NCBI GenBank assembly: GCA_964523295.1
Contig: CAZGAH010000013.1
Location: 1 to 64,000, forward strand
DNA from: CAZGAH01 sp964523295
Lineage (GTDB): Bacteria > Desulfobacterota > Desulfovibrionia > Desulfovibrionales > Desulfovibrionaceae
Direction: 5' to 3'
DNA: 64,000 nt
Below, one piece after another: positions 27,416 through 36,077 of this stretch. A program made the translations under genes and the position numbers. The notes below the pieces were generated by a model. That model searched no databases. It saw nothing but the letters and a program-made list of their open reading frames with translations, and had not been told where the DNA came from. Position 1 is the stretch's first letter; every line of letters starts with the position of its first letter.

Positions 27416-27907
27416 TCATAACGGCGCCGGCTTGGGCAGGGCCTCAATTTGTCTGGTGAAATACGGTCTGACGTACGAGGCCCCTTGCTCGACGTAGGGC
27501 ACCAGACGCGACTGAACGAGAAAATCGGCGCGTGGCAGATACCAGGACAAGACCAGCAGCAGCACGATGCAGATCAGTCCGGCCTTGGCCAGCCCGATGA
27601 CGCCGCCCAGCAGCCGGTTGAGCGTCTGGGCGATGGGCGGGATGAACACGCTGATCATCTGGGCCAGCAGGGTGACGAGGACGAAGGCTCCGAAAAAGAT
27701 GGCCAGATAGGACACGACGCCGGCTACGCCGGGATCGGGTATGTGCTGCTGAATATGCGGAAGTAGCCTGGCTGTGTACGTCGTGGCGAGAAAAAAGGCC
27801 AGCAGGGCGCCAAGAATCGAGCCCCCCTCGACGACAAACCCCCGCAATGTCCCACGCACGCAGAGATAACCGGCAATGACCAGAAAGGCGATGTCCAGGA
27901 TATTCAT
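27416..27907 (-). CDS. cvpA: CvpA family inner-membrane protein
   Basis: CvpA proteins are four-helix inner-membrane proteins; in E. coli the gene is needed for colicin V production, and in pathogens for envelope tolerance. The 163-residue protein begins MNILDIAFLVIAGYL and contains the typical RGTLRGFVVEGGSILGAL and LLGGVIGLAKAGLICIV segments. The start at 27907 is chosen over an upstream ATG (27943) because it matches the conserved N-terminus. mazG follows. Confidence 0.88.
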   Translation of the reverse strand: MNILDIAFLVIAGYLCVRGTLRGFVVEGGSILGALLAFFLATTYTARLLPHIQQHIPDPGVAGVVSYLAIFFGAFVLVTLLAQMISVFIPPIAQTLNRLLGGVIGLAKAGLICIVLLLVLSWYLPRADFLVQSRLVPYVEQGASYVRPYFTRQIEALPKPAPL

Positions 27908-28228
27908 TCGGTGCAAGGCCGCCAGGATGAAGGTGTGCAACACGTCATGACCGTCAGTACCAGATGTCCGGCCAAAGGTGAAGAGGAAAGGCGTGATTCT
28001 GAGACGTCAGCTGATGGCAAGGCATTTTTGGTGAGCGATCACAGGGCTAAGTCACATGATCACTTTTTGAGCCTGGAAAATAATGGAGAGGTCCTTAAGA
28101 GGCTGGTCGTACGCGCCGAACCATCGCATACGCGCGACGCGACAGTTGCACTGCAAGGCTCGACCCGAAACCGACGGGCTTTTCCGCTCGTTATCGGCGC
28201 GCGAGGCTGCCATTGGAGGAGGTTTCTG

Positions 28229-28490
28229 ATGATTGACCACGAACGACTTCTCGCAATGCTGACTCGCCTTCAGTTTGCGGTCGTTCGGGATCAGATCGAA
28301 AACATGCTCGGCGACGCGACCCGCAGGGATTGACTTTGCGAAAAATTTTGACTCTGCTGTGCCACCGCGAGATCGCCGCAAAGACGAGCGGCGTATCCAT
28401 AAATGATATGTCCATCGCCCGTTTTCCCAAGGTCGCGCCTCTGGCAGGTTTCCATTTTAACGCGCAGCACAGCTCACAGCCCCGGCACTT
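28229..28490 (+). pseudogene. Degenerate IS21-family istB fragment
   Basis: Translating piecewise in several frames recovers an IstB-like N-terminus: HERLLAMLTRLQFAVVRDQI then LTLRKILTLLCHREIA, a frameshifted RKDERRIHK, and back to SIARFPKVAPLAGFHF. The order TLREAL-LLCEREIARKDERRI-ALRLAKFP is characteristic of IstB helper ATPases. At least three frameshifts and in-frame stops (for example after RRD at 28333) show that it is long dead. The Walker motifs further downstream in istB are missing, and no istA was recognised. Confidence 0.7.
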
Positions 28491-28499
28491 CAGCCGTAA

Positions 28500-28702
28500 A
28501 GGCGGTTCGCAGATTTTCCAAACTACGCCCAGCCATATTTTATCGATGCCCTGGAGCCCGACGAGGTGGGGATCCTGGAAAAAGGGGCGAACGGGTTCTC
28601 CACCTTCTGGCGCGCCAGCGACGATACTGTCGTCAAACACCTGGTCGCCGAGGGGGTGCCGTTGGGTGGGCTTTGGTACAGCGATTATCTGGACCCCAGG
28701 TG
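28500..28702 (+). pseudogene. C-terminal remnant of an unidentified protein
   Basis: An open stretch without a start codon (preceded by TAA at 28497-28499) encodes a natural-looking sequence including FADFPNYAQPYFIDALEPDE and TFWRASDDTVVKHLVAEG, ending in YSDYLDPR and TGA. Amino-acid composition is protein-like and unlike the flanking noise. I do not recognise the family. It may be the 3' end of a gene truncated by the neighbouring IS21 insertion. Confidence 0.4.
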
Positions 28703-28961
28703 ATCGATGCATGAACCTTCGCGAGGTCCTCTGGGACAACCCTTGTCCTGGCGTTCATTTTACCGTATCCGAATGCCGAACCCGGACGCTGTGGAGAGCG
28801 CGTCCTGCTTCCCCTTCCGTGCGCTATACCTGGACATTCAGCCTGAACTCGACGTCGGGCGCATAGCCCGGAGGAATTCACAGGCGGAGGGGACGCGTTG
28901 ACGAGTTCACCCGGCTCCGCTGCATGAACGGCCCGGGGCAGCGCCCCAAAGGAGAATCCTG

Positions 28962-30047
28962 ATGTCTCTGATCCCACCCTTTCTGGCTACCGGCATCGGC
29001 AGCATGCCCTACGTCGATCCCGAGCAGGCGCTCGACATCGTGTTTAAAAGTCTGCCCGACGCGCCCATCTGGCCGCAGTTGCCCCGGCGCAGCCTCAACG
29101 AGCAGATGGAAATCCAGTACAGCGAAGGCATGCCGCGCGCGGTGATCGATGCGACGCGGCGGAGGCTGTATTTCGATACCAGCGGCGATCCTTCCGACGA
29201 GCTGGCCGCGTTTTACGAGCGCTATGTCACGGCCATGGACCCCGACGAGGGCGACGGCGATTGCTCGGCCCTGGCCTTGAGCCCGGAGTACGCCAGCGGA
29301 CTCTACGCCCTGGCCAGGCGGCTGAAGGCCCGCAACGAGCGGCTGCCCTTTCTCAAGGTACACACGACCGGCCCCGTGAGCTTCTGCCTGACCGTGGTGG
29401 ACGAAAACAAGCGCGCGCTCTTCTACAACGAGTCCTTCCGGGACATGGCCGTCAAGGCCCTGGCCATGAAGTGCCGCTGGCAGATACAGCAGTTCGCGGC
29501 TCATGCCGGGCGGGTCATCTGCTTTATCGACGAGCCCATCCTCTCGGCTTTCGGAAGCTCGACCTACGTTTCGGTCACGCGCGACGACGTGGTGGCCATG
29601 ATCGCGGAGCTGACCGACGCCATTCATGCCGACGGCGGGATTGCCGGCGTACACTGCTGCGGCAATACGGAGTGGTCTATACTGGTGGATGCCGGCGTGG
29701 ACATCGTCAATTTCGACGCCTTCGAGTACGGCGAGACCATTGCCATGTACCCCGAGGCCGTGAACACGCTCTTTGCCCGCGGCGGCTCGCTGGCCTGGGG
29801 CCTGGTGCCGTCGTCGGTCAAGGTCCGCGAGCGTGATGCCGCCTCGCTGGCCGCCCATTTCGCCACCCTGGCCGACGGGCTCGTTGCGGTCGGCGTGGAC
29901 CGTCAGACCCTGCTCACGCACTCGCTGGTAACCTCGTCCTGCGGAACGGGCAGTCTGGAGCCGGAAGACGCCGAACGGATTTTCCGGCTGGCGGGCGAAC
30001 TTTCCGGGCTGCTGCGCCGGGAATACGGCTTTTCTGCGCAAGGCTGA
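28962..30047 (+). CDS. UROD/MetE-like zinc methyltransferase, candidate core methionine synthase
   Basis: A 361-residue TIM-barrel protein of the UROD/cobalamin-independent methionine synthase superfamily, lacking the N-terminal half of MetE. The zinc-type ligands are in place: H-x-C in GVHCCGN, a Glu in FDAFEYGE and a Cys in TSSCGTGSL. Proteins with this short layout include the folate-independent core methionine synthases, which take the methyl group from a corrinoid protein. The following gene, 7 bp away, is a CooC-type ATPase that normally services Wood-Ljungdahl enzymes, which supports a corrinoid donor. Methionine synthesis is inferred, not shown; another methyl transfer is possible. 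Confidence 0.75.
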   Translation: MSLIPPFLATGIGSMPYVDPEQALDIVFKSLPDAPIWPQLPRRSLNEQMEIQYSEGMPRAVIDATRRRLYFDTSGDPSDELAAFYERYVTAMDPDEGDGDCSALALSPEYASGLYALARRLKARNERLPFLKVHTTGPVSFCLTVVDENKRALFYNESFRDMAVKALAMKCRWQIQQFAAHAGRVICFIDEPILSAFGSSTYVSVTRDDVVAMIAELTDAIHADGGIAGVHCCGNTEWSILVDAGVDIVNFDAFEYGETIAMYPEAVNTLFARGGSLAWGLVPSSVKVRERDAASLAAHFATLADGLVAVGVDRQTLLTHSLVTSSCGTGSLEPEDAERIFRLAGELSGLLRREYGFSAQG

Positions 30048-30054
30048 GCCGATC

Positions 30055-30837
30055 ATGGCCTGGACTATCGCCGTTGTCGGCAAGGGCGGCACGGGAAAAA
30101 CGACGCTGGCGGCCCTGCTGACCTGGCGCCTCGTAGCCCGGGGCTGCGTCCCCGTGCTCGCTGTCGACGCCGACCCGAACACTTGCCTGGATCAGGCCTT
30201 GGGCGTGCGGGCGGTCAAAACCGTCGGCGCGCTGCGCGAAGAGACCGACCAGGCCCGCGCCGCCGGCATGGACAAGCAGCGCTGGCTGGAACTGCGCGTC
30301 GCGGAGTGCCTGGTCGAGGGGCCTGATTTTGATCTGGTGGCCATGGGCCGCCCCGAGGGCCCCGGGTGCTACTGCTACGCCAATGCCGTGCTCAAGGATG
30401 TGCTGCGGCGCGTGGCCGATGCCTATCCGTATCTGGTGGTCGACAATGAGGCCGGCCTGGAAAACCTCTCCCGGCGGCTGCTCATGAGCACGGACGCGCT
30501 CGTGTACGTCGGCGACCCGTCACGCCGCGGCCTGGAGACCCTTCGCCGGGTGCATGGTCTGGCCTGCGACATGGGCATCCGCGCCGGTCGTCGGGTCATG
30601 GTCGTCAACCGCACCCGGCACCCGGAGCCGCCTGCGGCCGTGGAGGCTGTCCGGAGGGACATTGCCGCCGATTTGCTGCTGTGTTTGCCCGACGATCCGG
30701 AACTGGCCGCCCTGGATGAGGCCGGCGAGAGTCTGACTTTGCTGCCGGACGCCAATCCGCTGGTGCGCGCCGTGGACCGGTTGCTGGAACAGCTGGAACT
30801 GCCGGGCACGTCCCCGGGGGGCGAGCCCGCGGCGTGA
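30055..30837 (+). CDS. CooC/AcsF-type nickel- or corrinoid-enzyme maturation ATPase
   Basis: A 260-residue SIMIBI-class ATPase with the deviant Walker A VVGKGGTGKTTL (residues ~6-17), VDADPNTCLDQALG, and the family-specific GRPEGPGCYCYAN. The Cys-x-Cys in that motif binds metal at the dimer interface in CooC. YLVVDNEAGLENLSRR is the Walker B/switch region. CooC proteins insert nickel into CO dehydrogenase; relatives act on acetyl-CoA synthase or corrinoid proteins. No CODH gene is in the window. Tight linkage to the methyltransferase suggests the two act on the same C1 system. Confidence 0.85.
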   Translation: MAWTIAVVGKGGTGKTTLAALLTWRLVARGCVPVLAVDADPNTCLDQALGVRAVKTVGALREETDQARAAGMDKQRWLELRVAECLVEGPDFDLVAMGRPEGPGCYCYANAVLKDVLRRVADAYPYLVVDNEAGLENLSRRLLMSTDALVYVGDPSRRGLETLRRVHGLACDMGIRAGRRVMVVNRTRHPEPPAAVEAVRRDIAADLLLCLPDDPELAALDEAGESLTLLPDANPLVRAVDRLLEQLELPGTSPGGEPAA

Positions 30838-30858
30838 AGCCATGCCGAAGGGCTCGGC

Positions 30859-31329
30859 TCAGGCGCGCGTGTAGACTAACTTGCCGGTGGTCATGCGCAG
30901 GCGCTGGCTGATGAGCTTGGCGATGTTGCGGATGAAGCGCATGCCGATCTTGGGGTGCTCGGCGCAGATGCGCTCGAAATTGTCCGTGGAGAGAATGAGC
31001 AGCGTGGCGTCTTCCTTGGCCACGGCGGACGCGGACCGGGGTTCCTCGTCCACGAAGGACATCTCGCCGAAGTAGGTCCTGGGCAGGAGGGTGACCACGA
31101 TGATTTCCAGCGTGTCGCTGCTTTCCTTGATGATGTCCACCTTGCCGTCGACGATGAAGGCCATGAAGTTCTGGCGCTCGCCCTGCCGGAAGATGTGTTC
31201 TCCCTTGCGTACCTGCTGCAGCGCGACATAACGGGCGATGATTTCGATTTCAGCCCGGTTGAACTCCTGGCCGAGTTTCGTTTCATCGAGCATATCGGTG
31301 ATACTTTGCAGCGTGGTCTTCTTGTTCAT
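30859..31329 (-). CDS. Cyclic nucleotide-binding domain protein (no DNA-binding domain)
   Basis: A 156-residue single-domain Crp-fold protein: IFRQGERQNFMAFIVDGKVD, then the phosphate-binding cassette FGEMSFVDEEPRSASAVA, then a C-helix. The Arg-Ser-Ala of the cassette is intact, so cyclic nucleotide binding is plausible. It lacks the helix-turn-helix of Crp regulators, so it probably acts by protein contact. It stands alone and converges on the CooC-like gene. Confidence 0.82.
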   Translation of the reverse strand: MNKKTTLQSITDMLDETKLGQEFNRAEIEIIARYVALQQVRKGEHIFRQGERQNFMAFIVDGKVDIIKESSDTLEIIVVTLLPRTYFGEMSFVDEEPRSASAVAKEDATLLILSTDNFERICAEHPKIGMRFIRNIAKLISQRLRMTTGKLVYTRA

Positions 31330-31580
31330 AGCCTCCTCCGAGGGGTTGGCATCCGGGAGCCCGTCATGGACGGCGCGCGTTCCGGGCCGCGACGCAACGA
31401 TTGCTTACCAGCCTTTTCAGGAAAGTTCCAGACCAGGTCATCGGCATTTTTCCAGCGGCCGTGGTTTTCTTCCCTGCCGAGTTCAGGTACAAGACGTCGT
31501 TTCCAATCGACTGCCGGCACGACGGCGTTGTCTGGTCGTACGGCGGCGCGAATTTTCATCTTTGAACATCAGGAGTATTC

Positions 31581-34531
31581 ATGTCCACACTTCACGGCTT
31601 CGACCTGGTCGCCGAGCGGGAAATCCCTGAAATCCATTCCCGGGCCAGGCTCTGGCGGCACGTCGCGACCGGCGCAGAGCTGCTCTCGTTGTGCAACGCC
31701 GACGAAAACAAGGTCTTCGGCGTCACCTTCCGCACGCCCTCGTTCGATGCCACGGGCGTGGCCCACATCCTGGAGCACAGCGTGCTTTGCGGCTCGCGGA
31801 AATATCCCCTCAAGGAGCCTTTCGTCGAGCTGATCAAGGGCTCCCTCCATACCTTCGTCAACGCCTTCACCTACCCGGACAAGACCTGTTACCCGGTTGC
31901 CAGTACGCATTGCAAGGATTTCTACAACCTGATCGACGTCTACCTGGACGCGGTCTTCCACCCGCTGCTGCCCGAGCATGTCTTTCGCCAGGAAGGCTGG
32001 CGCGTGGAACCGGACCCGCAGGCACCCGGAGAGCTGCTGTTCAAGGGCGTGGTCTACAACGAAATGAAAGGCGTTTACGCCTCGCCGGACGCTATTCTGT
32101 CCCAGTGCGTGCAGGAGTCCCTGTTCCCCGATACGCCCTACGGTCGCGACTCCGGCGGCGATCCGGCCTGCATCCCGGATTTGACCTATGCGCGCTTTCT
32201 GGATTTTCACCGCACCTGCTATCATCCCTCCAATGCGCTCTTTTTCTTTCATGGCGATGATCCCGAAGAGGCGCGTCTGGCCCGAATCGCCGCCGAGCTG
32301 GAAGACTACCGGGCGATCGAGGTCGCAACGGACGTTCCGGTGCAGCCGGCCTTTTCCGAACCGCGACACCTCGTCAAGGCCTGCCCGGCGGCCGAGGCCG
32401 AAGACAGCAGCCGGGGCATGTTCACCCTCAACTGGCTGCTGCCCGATCCGCTCGATCCCTCCCGCCGCCTGCTTTTCGACATGCTCGACCACATCCTCAC
32501 GGGCACGCCGGCGTCGCCGTTGCGCAAGGCGCTCATCGATTCCGGGATGGGCGAAGACATCGCCGGCGTTGGCCTGGAAGGCGAGCTGCGGCAGATGTAT
32601 TTTTCCACCGGCCTCAAGGGCATCGATACGGCCGACGCCGCGCGCATCGAGGCCCTTATCATGGATACGCTCGAGACGCTGGCCGGCCAGGGCATCGACC
32701 CGGAGCTCGTCGAGGCCGCCGTGAACAGCATCGAATTCGAGCTGCGCGAAAACAACACCGGTCGCTTCCCCCGCGGGCTTCAGTTCATGCTGCACGCGCT
32801 GACGGCTTGGCTGTATGGAGGAGACCCCTTCGCCGCCCTGGCCTTCGAGGCGCCCTTGAACGACATCAAGCGGCGGCTGGCTGCCGGCGAACGGATCTTC
32901 GAAACGATTCTCCGTACGCATTTTCTGGACAACCCGCACCGGACCAGCCTGCTGCTCGAGCCCGACGAGACGCTGCTCGAAGGCCGCGCGGCCGCGGAAG
33001 AGGACCGGCTGGCGGACTTCCGGGCTTCCCTGGGACCGGATGGCCTCGAACGGCTTGCCGCCGAGGCCGATGACCTGCAGCAGCGTCAATGCCAGCCCGA
33101 CCCACCGGAGGCGCTGCTGGCGCTCCCCAGGCTCAGGCTCGACGAGCTGGAGCGCCAGAACAAGATCATTCCCCTCGCTACGCAGACGCTCGGCGAAATG
33201 ACCCTGCTGACGCACCCGCTGGAGACCGACGGCATTGTCTACGTGGACCTGGCTTTTGACCTGACCCCGGTGCTGACGACGCGCCCCGAACTCGTGCAAC
33301 TGTTGCCCCTGTTCGGCAACGCGCTGCTGGAAATGGACACCCGGCTGCGCAGCTACGTCGCCACGGCCATGCGCATCGCCCGAAAGACCGGCGGCGTCGG
33401 CGCCTGGCCCATGGCCGCGCCGATTCTGGGCGCTCCAGACCCGGCGGCGCGATTCATTATGCGCGGCAAGGCCACCCTGGCGGTCATGCCGATGGAGACG
33501 CCTCACGTGACGNNNNNNNNNNCAGCGACTTCTCCGACCGCGACCGCTTCCGGCAGCTGTTGCTCGAAGAAAAGGCCTCCCTTGAGGAACGGCTCGTGCC
33601 CGGCGGCCACAGTCTGGCCATGTCGCGCGTGCTGGCCCGCTTCAATCAGGCCGGCCGCGTCAACGAAATGTGCAGCGGCGTCAGTCAGTTGTTCTTTTTG
33701 CGCACGCTGGAAAAGGCCTTGGCGGACGACTGGGACGCGATCGCGCAGGCCCTGGAGTCCCTGCGCGCGCTCATTGTCTCAAGGGGCAACCTGGTCGCGA
33801 ACGTCACCGTCGACCCGCAGGCCATGGACAGGGTGACCCGGGCTTTGGAACAACGCCTCGGGACCCTGCCCGAGCGGGCGCAGTCGCAGAGCACACCGGC
33901 GCAGGCCGCATCGCCTTTCGCCCGGACGCTCTGGCCGGCGGAGTCGCTGCCGGATTGCGAGGGGCTGACCATTCCGGCCCAGGTGAATTACGTGGCCAAG
34001 GGCGCGGACCTGTTCCAGCTCGGGTACACCTGGCATGGCTCGGCCGCAGTGATCGCCAAGAGCCTGCGTACGGGCTGGCTCTGGGAGCAGGTGCGGGTTC
34101 AGGGTGGCGCCTACGGCGCATTCTGCCATCTCGACCGGCTCAGCGGCGCGCTCGTATTCGCCTCGTACCGGGATCCAGCCGTGACGCGGACGCTGGACAT
34201 CTTCGACGCGACGGCCGGACACCTGCGCACGGCGTCGCCAAAACGCGAGGACGTTGAACGCGCCATCATCGGCGCCATCAGCGACATCGACGCCCATCTG
34301 CTGCCCGATGCCAAAGGATTCGTCTCGCTGCTGCGCTGGCTCACGGGCGACGGTGAAGAACAGCGCCAGCGCGCGCGCGAGGAGGTCCTGGCGACCACGG
34401 CCGCTGACTTCGCGCGTTTTGCCGAAGTGCTCGATCTCGCGGCCCGGGCGGGCAAGGTCACGGTGCTGGGCGGCCGCGTCGCACTGGACGACGCGGCGTT
34501 TACGAACTGGGAAAAAACCTCCGTGCTGTGA
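31581..34531 (+). CDS. M16C metallopeptidase, presequence protease-like, interrupted by an N gap
   Basis: A roughly 980-residue insulinase-family zinc peptidase of the PreP/M16C type: two homologous halves enclose a chamber that degrades unstructured peptides. The inverted zinc motif HILEH is at residues 62-66, followed by the typical SVLCGSRKYPLKEPFVELIKG. The C-terminal half (VNYVAKGADLFQLGY..., WEQVRVQGGAYGAF) is complete. The 10-N gap at 33513-33522 changes the apparent frame; this is assembly, not mutation, because both sides are clean. AGGAG precedes the ATG by 5 bp. Likely peptide clean-up in the cytosol; no signal peptide. Confidence 0.9.
33513..33522. other. Assembly gap (10 N) inside the M16C peptidase gene
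   Basis: Ten Ns between two clean coding frames that differ in phase; the real gap length is unknown. Confidence 0.95.
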
Positions 34532-34679
34532 GCGGCGCGGCGCCATGGCCAGGTCGATGCCGCCGGTTCCCGGACCATCCGGGCAACAGGGCGCGAGAAC
34601 GGCGCATGTGCGTCGCCTCATCCGACCGACGGCAAGCGCTCGCTGCACGGCTTTGTCTGGATAGCGCACCGGTACGCGT

Positions 34680-35696
34680 ATGCAATCCATAGCCATCGAT
34701 CTGGGGAACAACAACACGCGGGTCTGGGTCGCCGGAAGGGGTCTGGTTGTCGACGAGCCGACGGTCATTGCCGTACGCGTCGACAGTCCGTCCCGGCGCA
34801 CGGTACTTTGCATGGGGCAGCGGGCCTGGGAAATGATCGGCAAGGTCCCGGGCGACATCCGTGCCGTGCGTCCCATGGCCCGCGGCGTCATCGACGACTA
34901 CGCCCTGGTCGAGTCCATGCTGAGCCTGCTTATCGCCGAGCACGGGCGCAAACGGCTTCGCCGCGCGCCGCGCCTGCTGATCGGCTTCCCGCTCGGGACC
35001 ACGCCGGTCGAGAAACGGGCCGTCATCGACGCCTCGTTCACCGCAGGCGCCAGCCAGGTGTATACGCTGGCCGAGCCCGTCGCCGCGGCCATCGGCGCCG
35101 GTCTGTCCATCCGCGAGCCCCAGGCCAGCATGATCGTGGAGCTTGGCGGCGGCACCACCGAAATCGCCCTGCTGTCGCTGTGCGGCGTGGTCATGTCCAA
35201 GTCGGTGCAGGTGGGCGGCGACGACATGGACGAGGCCATCGTCAACCATGTACGCGAGACGCGGCAATTCCGGATCGGCCAGGCTCAGGCGGCGACGCTC
35301 AAACATGCCATCGGCTCGGCCATGGCGGATTCGGCGGATCAGGTTCTGTCCGTGCGAGGAAAAAACATCCGGACCGGGCTGCCGGATTCCCTGTCAGTCG
35401 CCGGCGGCGCCGTGTACGAGGCCATCAGACCGCTGTGCAACGCAATCGCCGACGCCGTGCTGGAAACCTTGTCCCGCTGCCCCCCCGAACTGGCCGGCGA
35501 CCTGCACGCGCGGGGCCTGGTGCTCACGGGCGCGGGCGCACTGCTGCGCGACATCGACCGCTTCCTGGCCGCCAGACTCTGTATCCCCATCGCGCGGGCG
35601 GAGAAGCCCGAACACGCGGTCATCCGGGGCCTGGGCCAGTGCCTGGAACAGTTTTCGACCTGGAAAGAACTGCTCGAGCCGGCGCGTCAGGTCTGA
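34680..35696 (+). CDS. MreB-like actin-fold protein (divergent)
   Basis: A 338-residue actin/Hsp70-fold ATPase. The phosphate-1 region is SIAIDLGNNNTRVWVAGRG. MreB-like features are RAVRPMARGVIDDY, LAEPVAAAIGAGL, the phosphate-2 loop IVELGGGTTEIALLSL and the adenosine loop LTGAGALLRDID. It differs from canonical MreB at many conserved positions and is not next to mreC or mreD, so it is probably a paralogue rather than the main cell-shape protein. It is the last gene before the RADAR operon on the same strand, separated by 381 bp. Confidence 0.82.
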   Translation: MQSIAIDLGNNNTRVWVAGRGLVVDEPTVIAVRVDSPSRRTVLCMGQRAWEMIGKVPGDIRAVRPMARGVIDDYALVESMLSLLIAEHGRKRLRRAPRLLIGFPLGTTPVEKRAVIDASFTAGASQVYTLAEPVAAAIGAGLSIREPQASMIVELGGGTTEIALLSLCGVVMSKSVQVGGDDMDEAIVNHVRETRQFRIGQAQAATLKHAIGSAMADSADQVLSVRGKNIRTGLPDSLSVAGGAVYEAIRPLCNAIADAVLETLSRCPPELAGDLHARGLVLTGAGALLRDIDRFLAARLCIPIARAEKPEHAVIRGLGQCLEQFSTWKELLEPARQV

Positions 35697-36077
35697 GCGG
35701 CGCTTCCGCGGTGCTGCCAGATACGGAAGCACGCCTCCCTCCGATTTCTCCCGACAGACGACGCCCCCACATCCCCCCCCGCTTTGGATAGATACGCCAT
35801 TGCCGCCATTTCCCTGGCTGGACTGAAAGCCTGAGCACTGCCCCGGAAGGGTACAGCGGCCGCGGCTGCGGCTGCGGCTGCGATGTCGCGCTCATAGGCT
35901 CGCGTGGGTGGTAGCCATTCACGAGGCGAAGGGCGTATGTGCCCATCGCACCGGACAGGCTTGACTCCTTGCGCATGATGGAATACCGTTGTGCCTGAAA
36001 ATACGGTATGCTGGAATTATTTCGCATTCCATTTGACCAGTCATGTGCCGTATACTGAAATTCATTCCGGAGTTCCC
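35697..36077. other. Intergenic region upstream of rdrA
   Basis: 381 bases without a gene. It includes a short GGCTGC tandem run (around 35864-35882) and, close to rdrA, inverted repeats (ATACCGT at 35983-35989 with ACGGTAT at 36003-36009; TGGAAT with ATTCCA around 36012-36032). A TATACT sequence at 36051-36056 could be a -10 box. These are the candidate control elements for the RADAR operon. Confidence 0.5.
35983..36056 (+). promoter_or_regulatory. Candidate promoter/operator of the RADAR operon
   Basis: Two nested inverted repeats (7-bp ATACCGT/ACGGTAT and 6-bp TGGAAT/ATTCCA) precede a -10-like TATACT at 36051. The -35 element at the right distance is poor. A GGAG at 36069-36072 then precedes the chosen ATG by 5 bp. 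The symmetry suggests a repressor site, but nothing in the window encodes an obvious cognate regulator. Confidence 0.3.

Larger units (their letters stand above)
27908..28961. other. 1-kb non-coding region with gene remnants
   Basis: No intact gene. The first part (27908-28228) has no recognised content; its frames carry stops. The middle holds a decayed istB (28229-28490), followed by an orphan 67-codon stretch (28500-28702) that looks like the tail of a lost gene. The remaining ~250 bases before the methionine synthase-like gene show nothing clear. This is the only sizeable graveyard in the window. Confidence 0.65.

Noticed and set aside
27908..28228. istA remnant upstream of the istB fragment
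   Set aside because: The expected IstA C-terminal patterns were not recognisable in any frame, so only istB is claimed.
12722..33522. Frameshift mutations or programmed frameshifting in the phosphotransferase and M16C genes
   Set aside because: The frame change coincides exactly with 10-N runs, a standard placeholder for gaps of unknown size, and both flanks code cleanly.
35860..35885. GGCTGC short tandem repeat as a phase-variation tract
   Set aside because: Only about three copies, not in a gene or between promoter elements of rdrA; too short to call.
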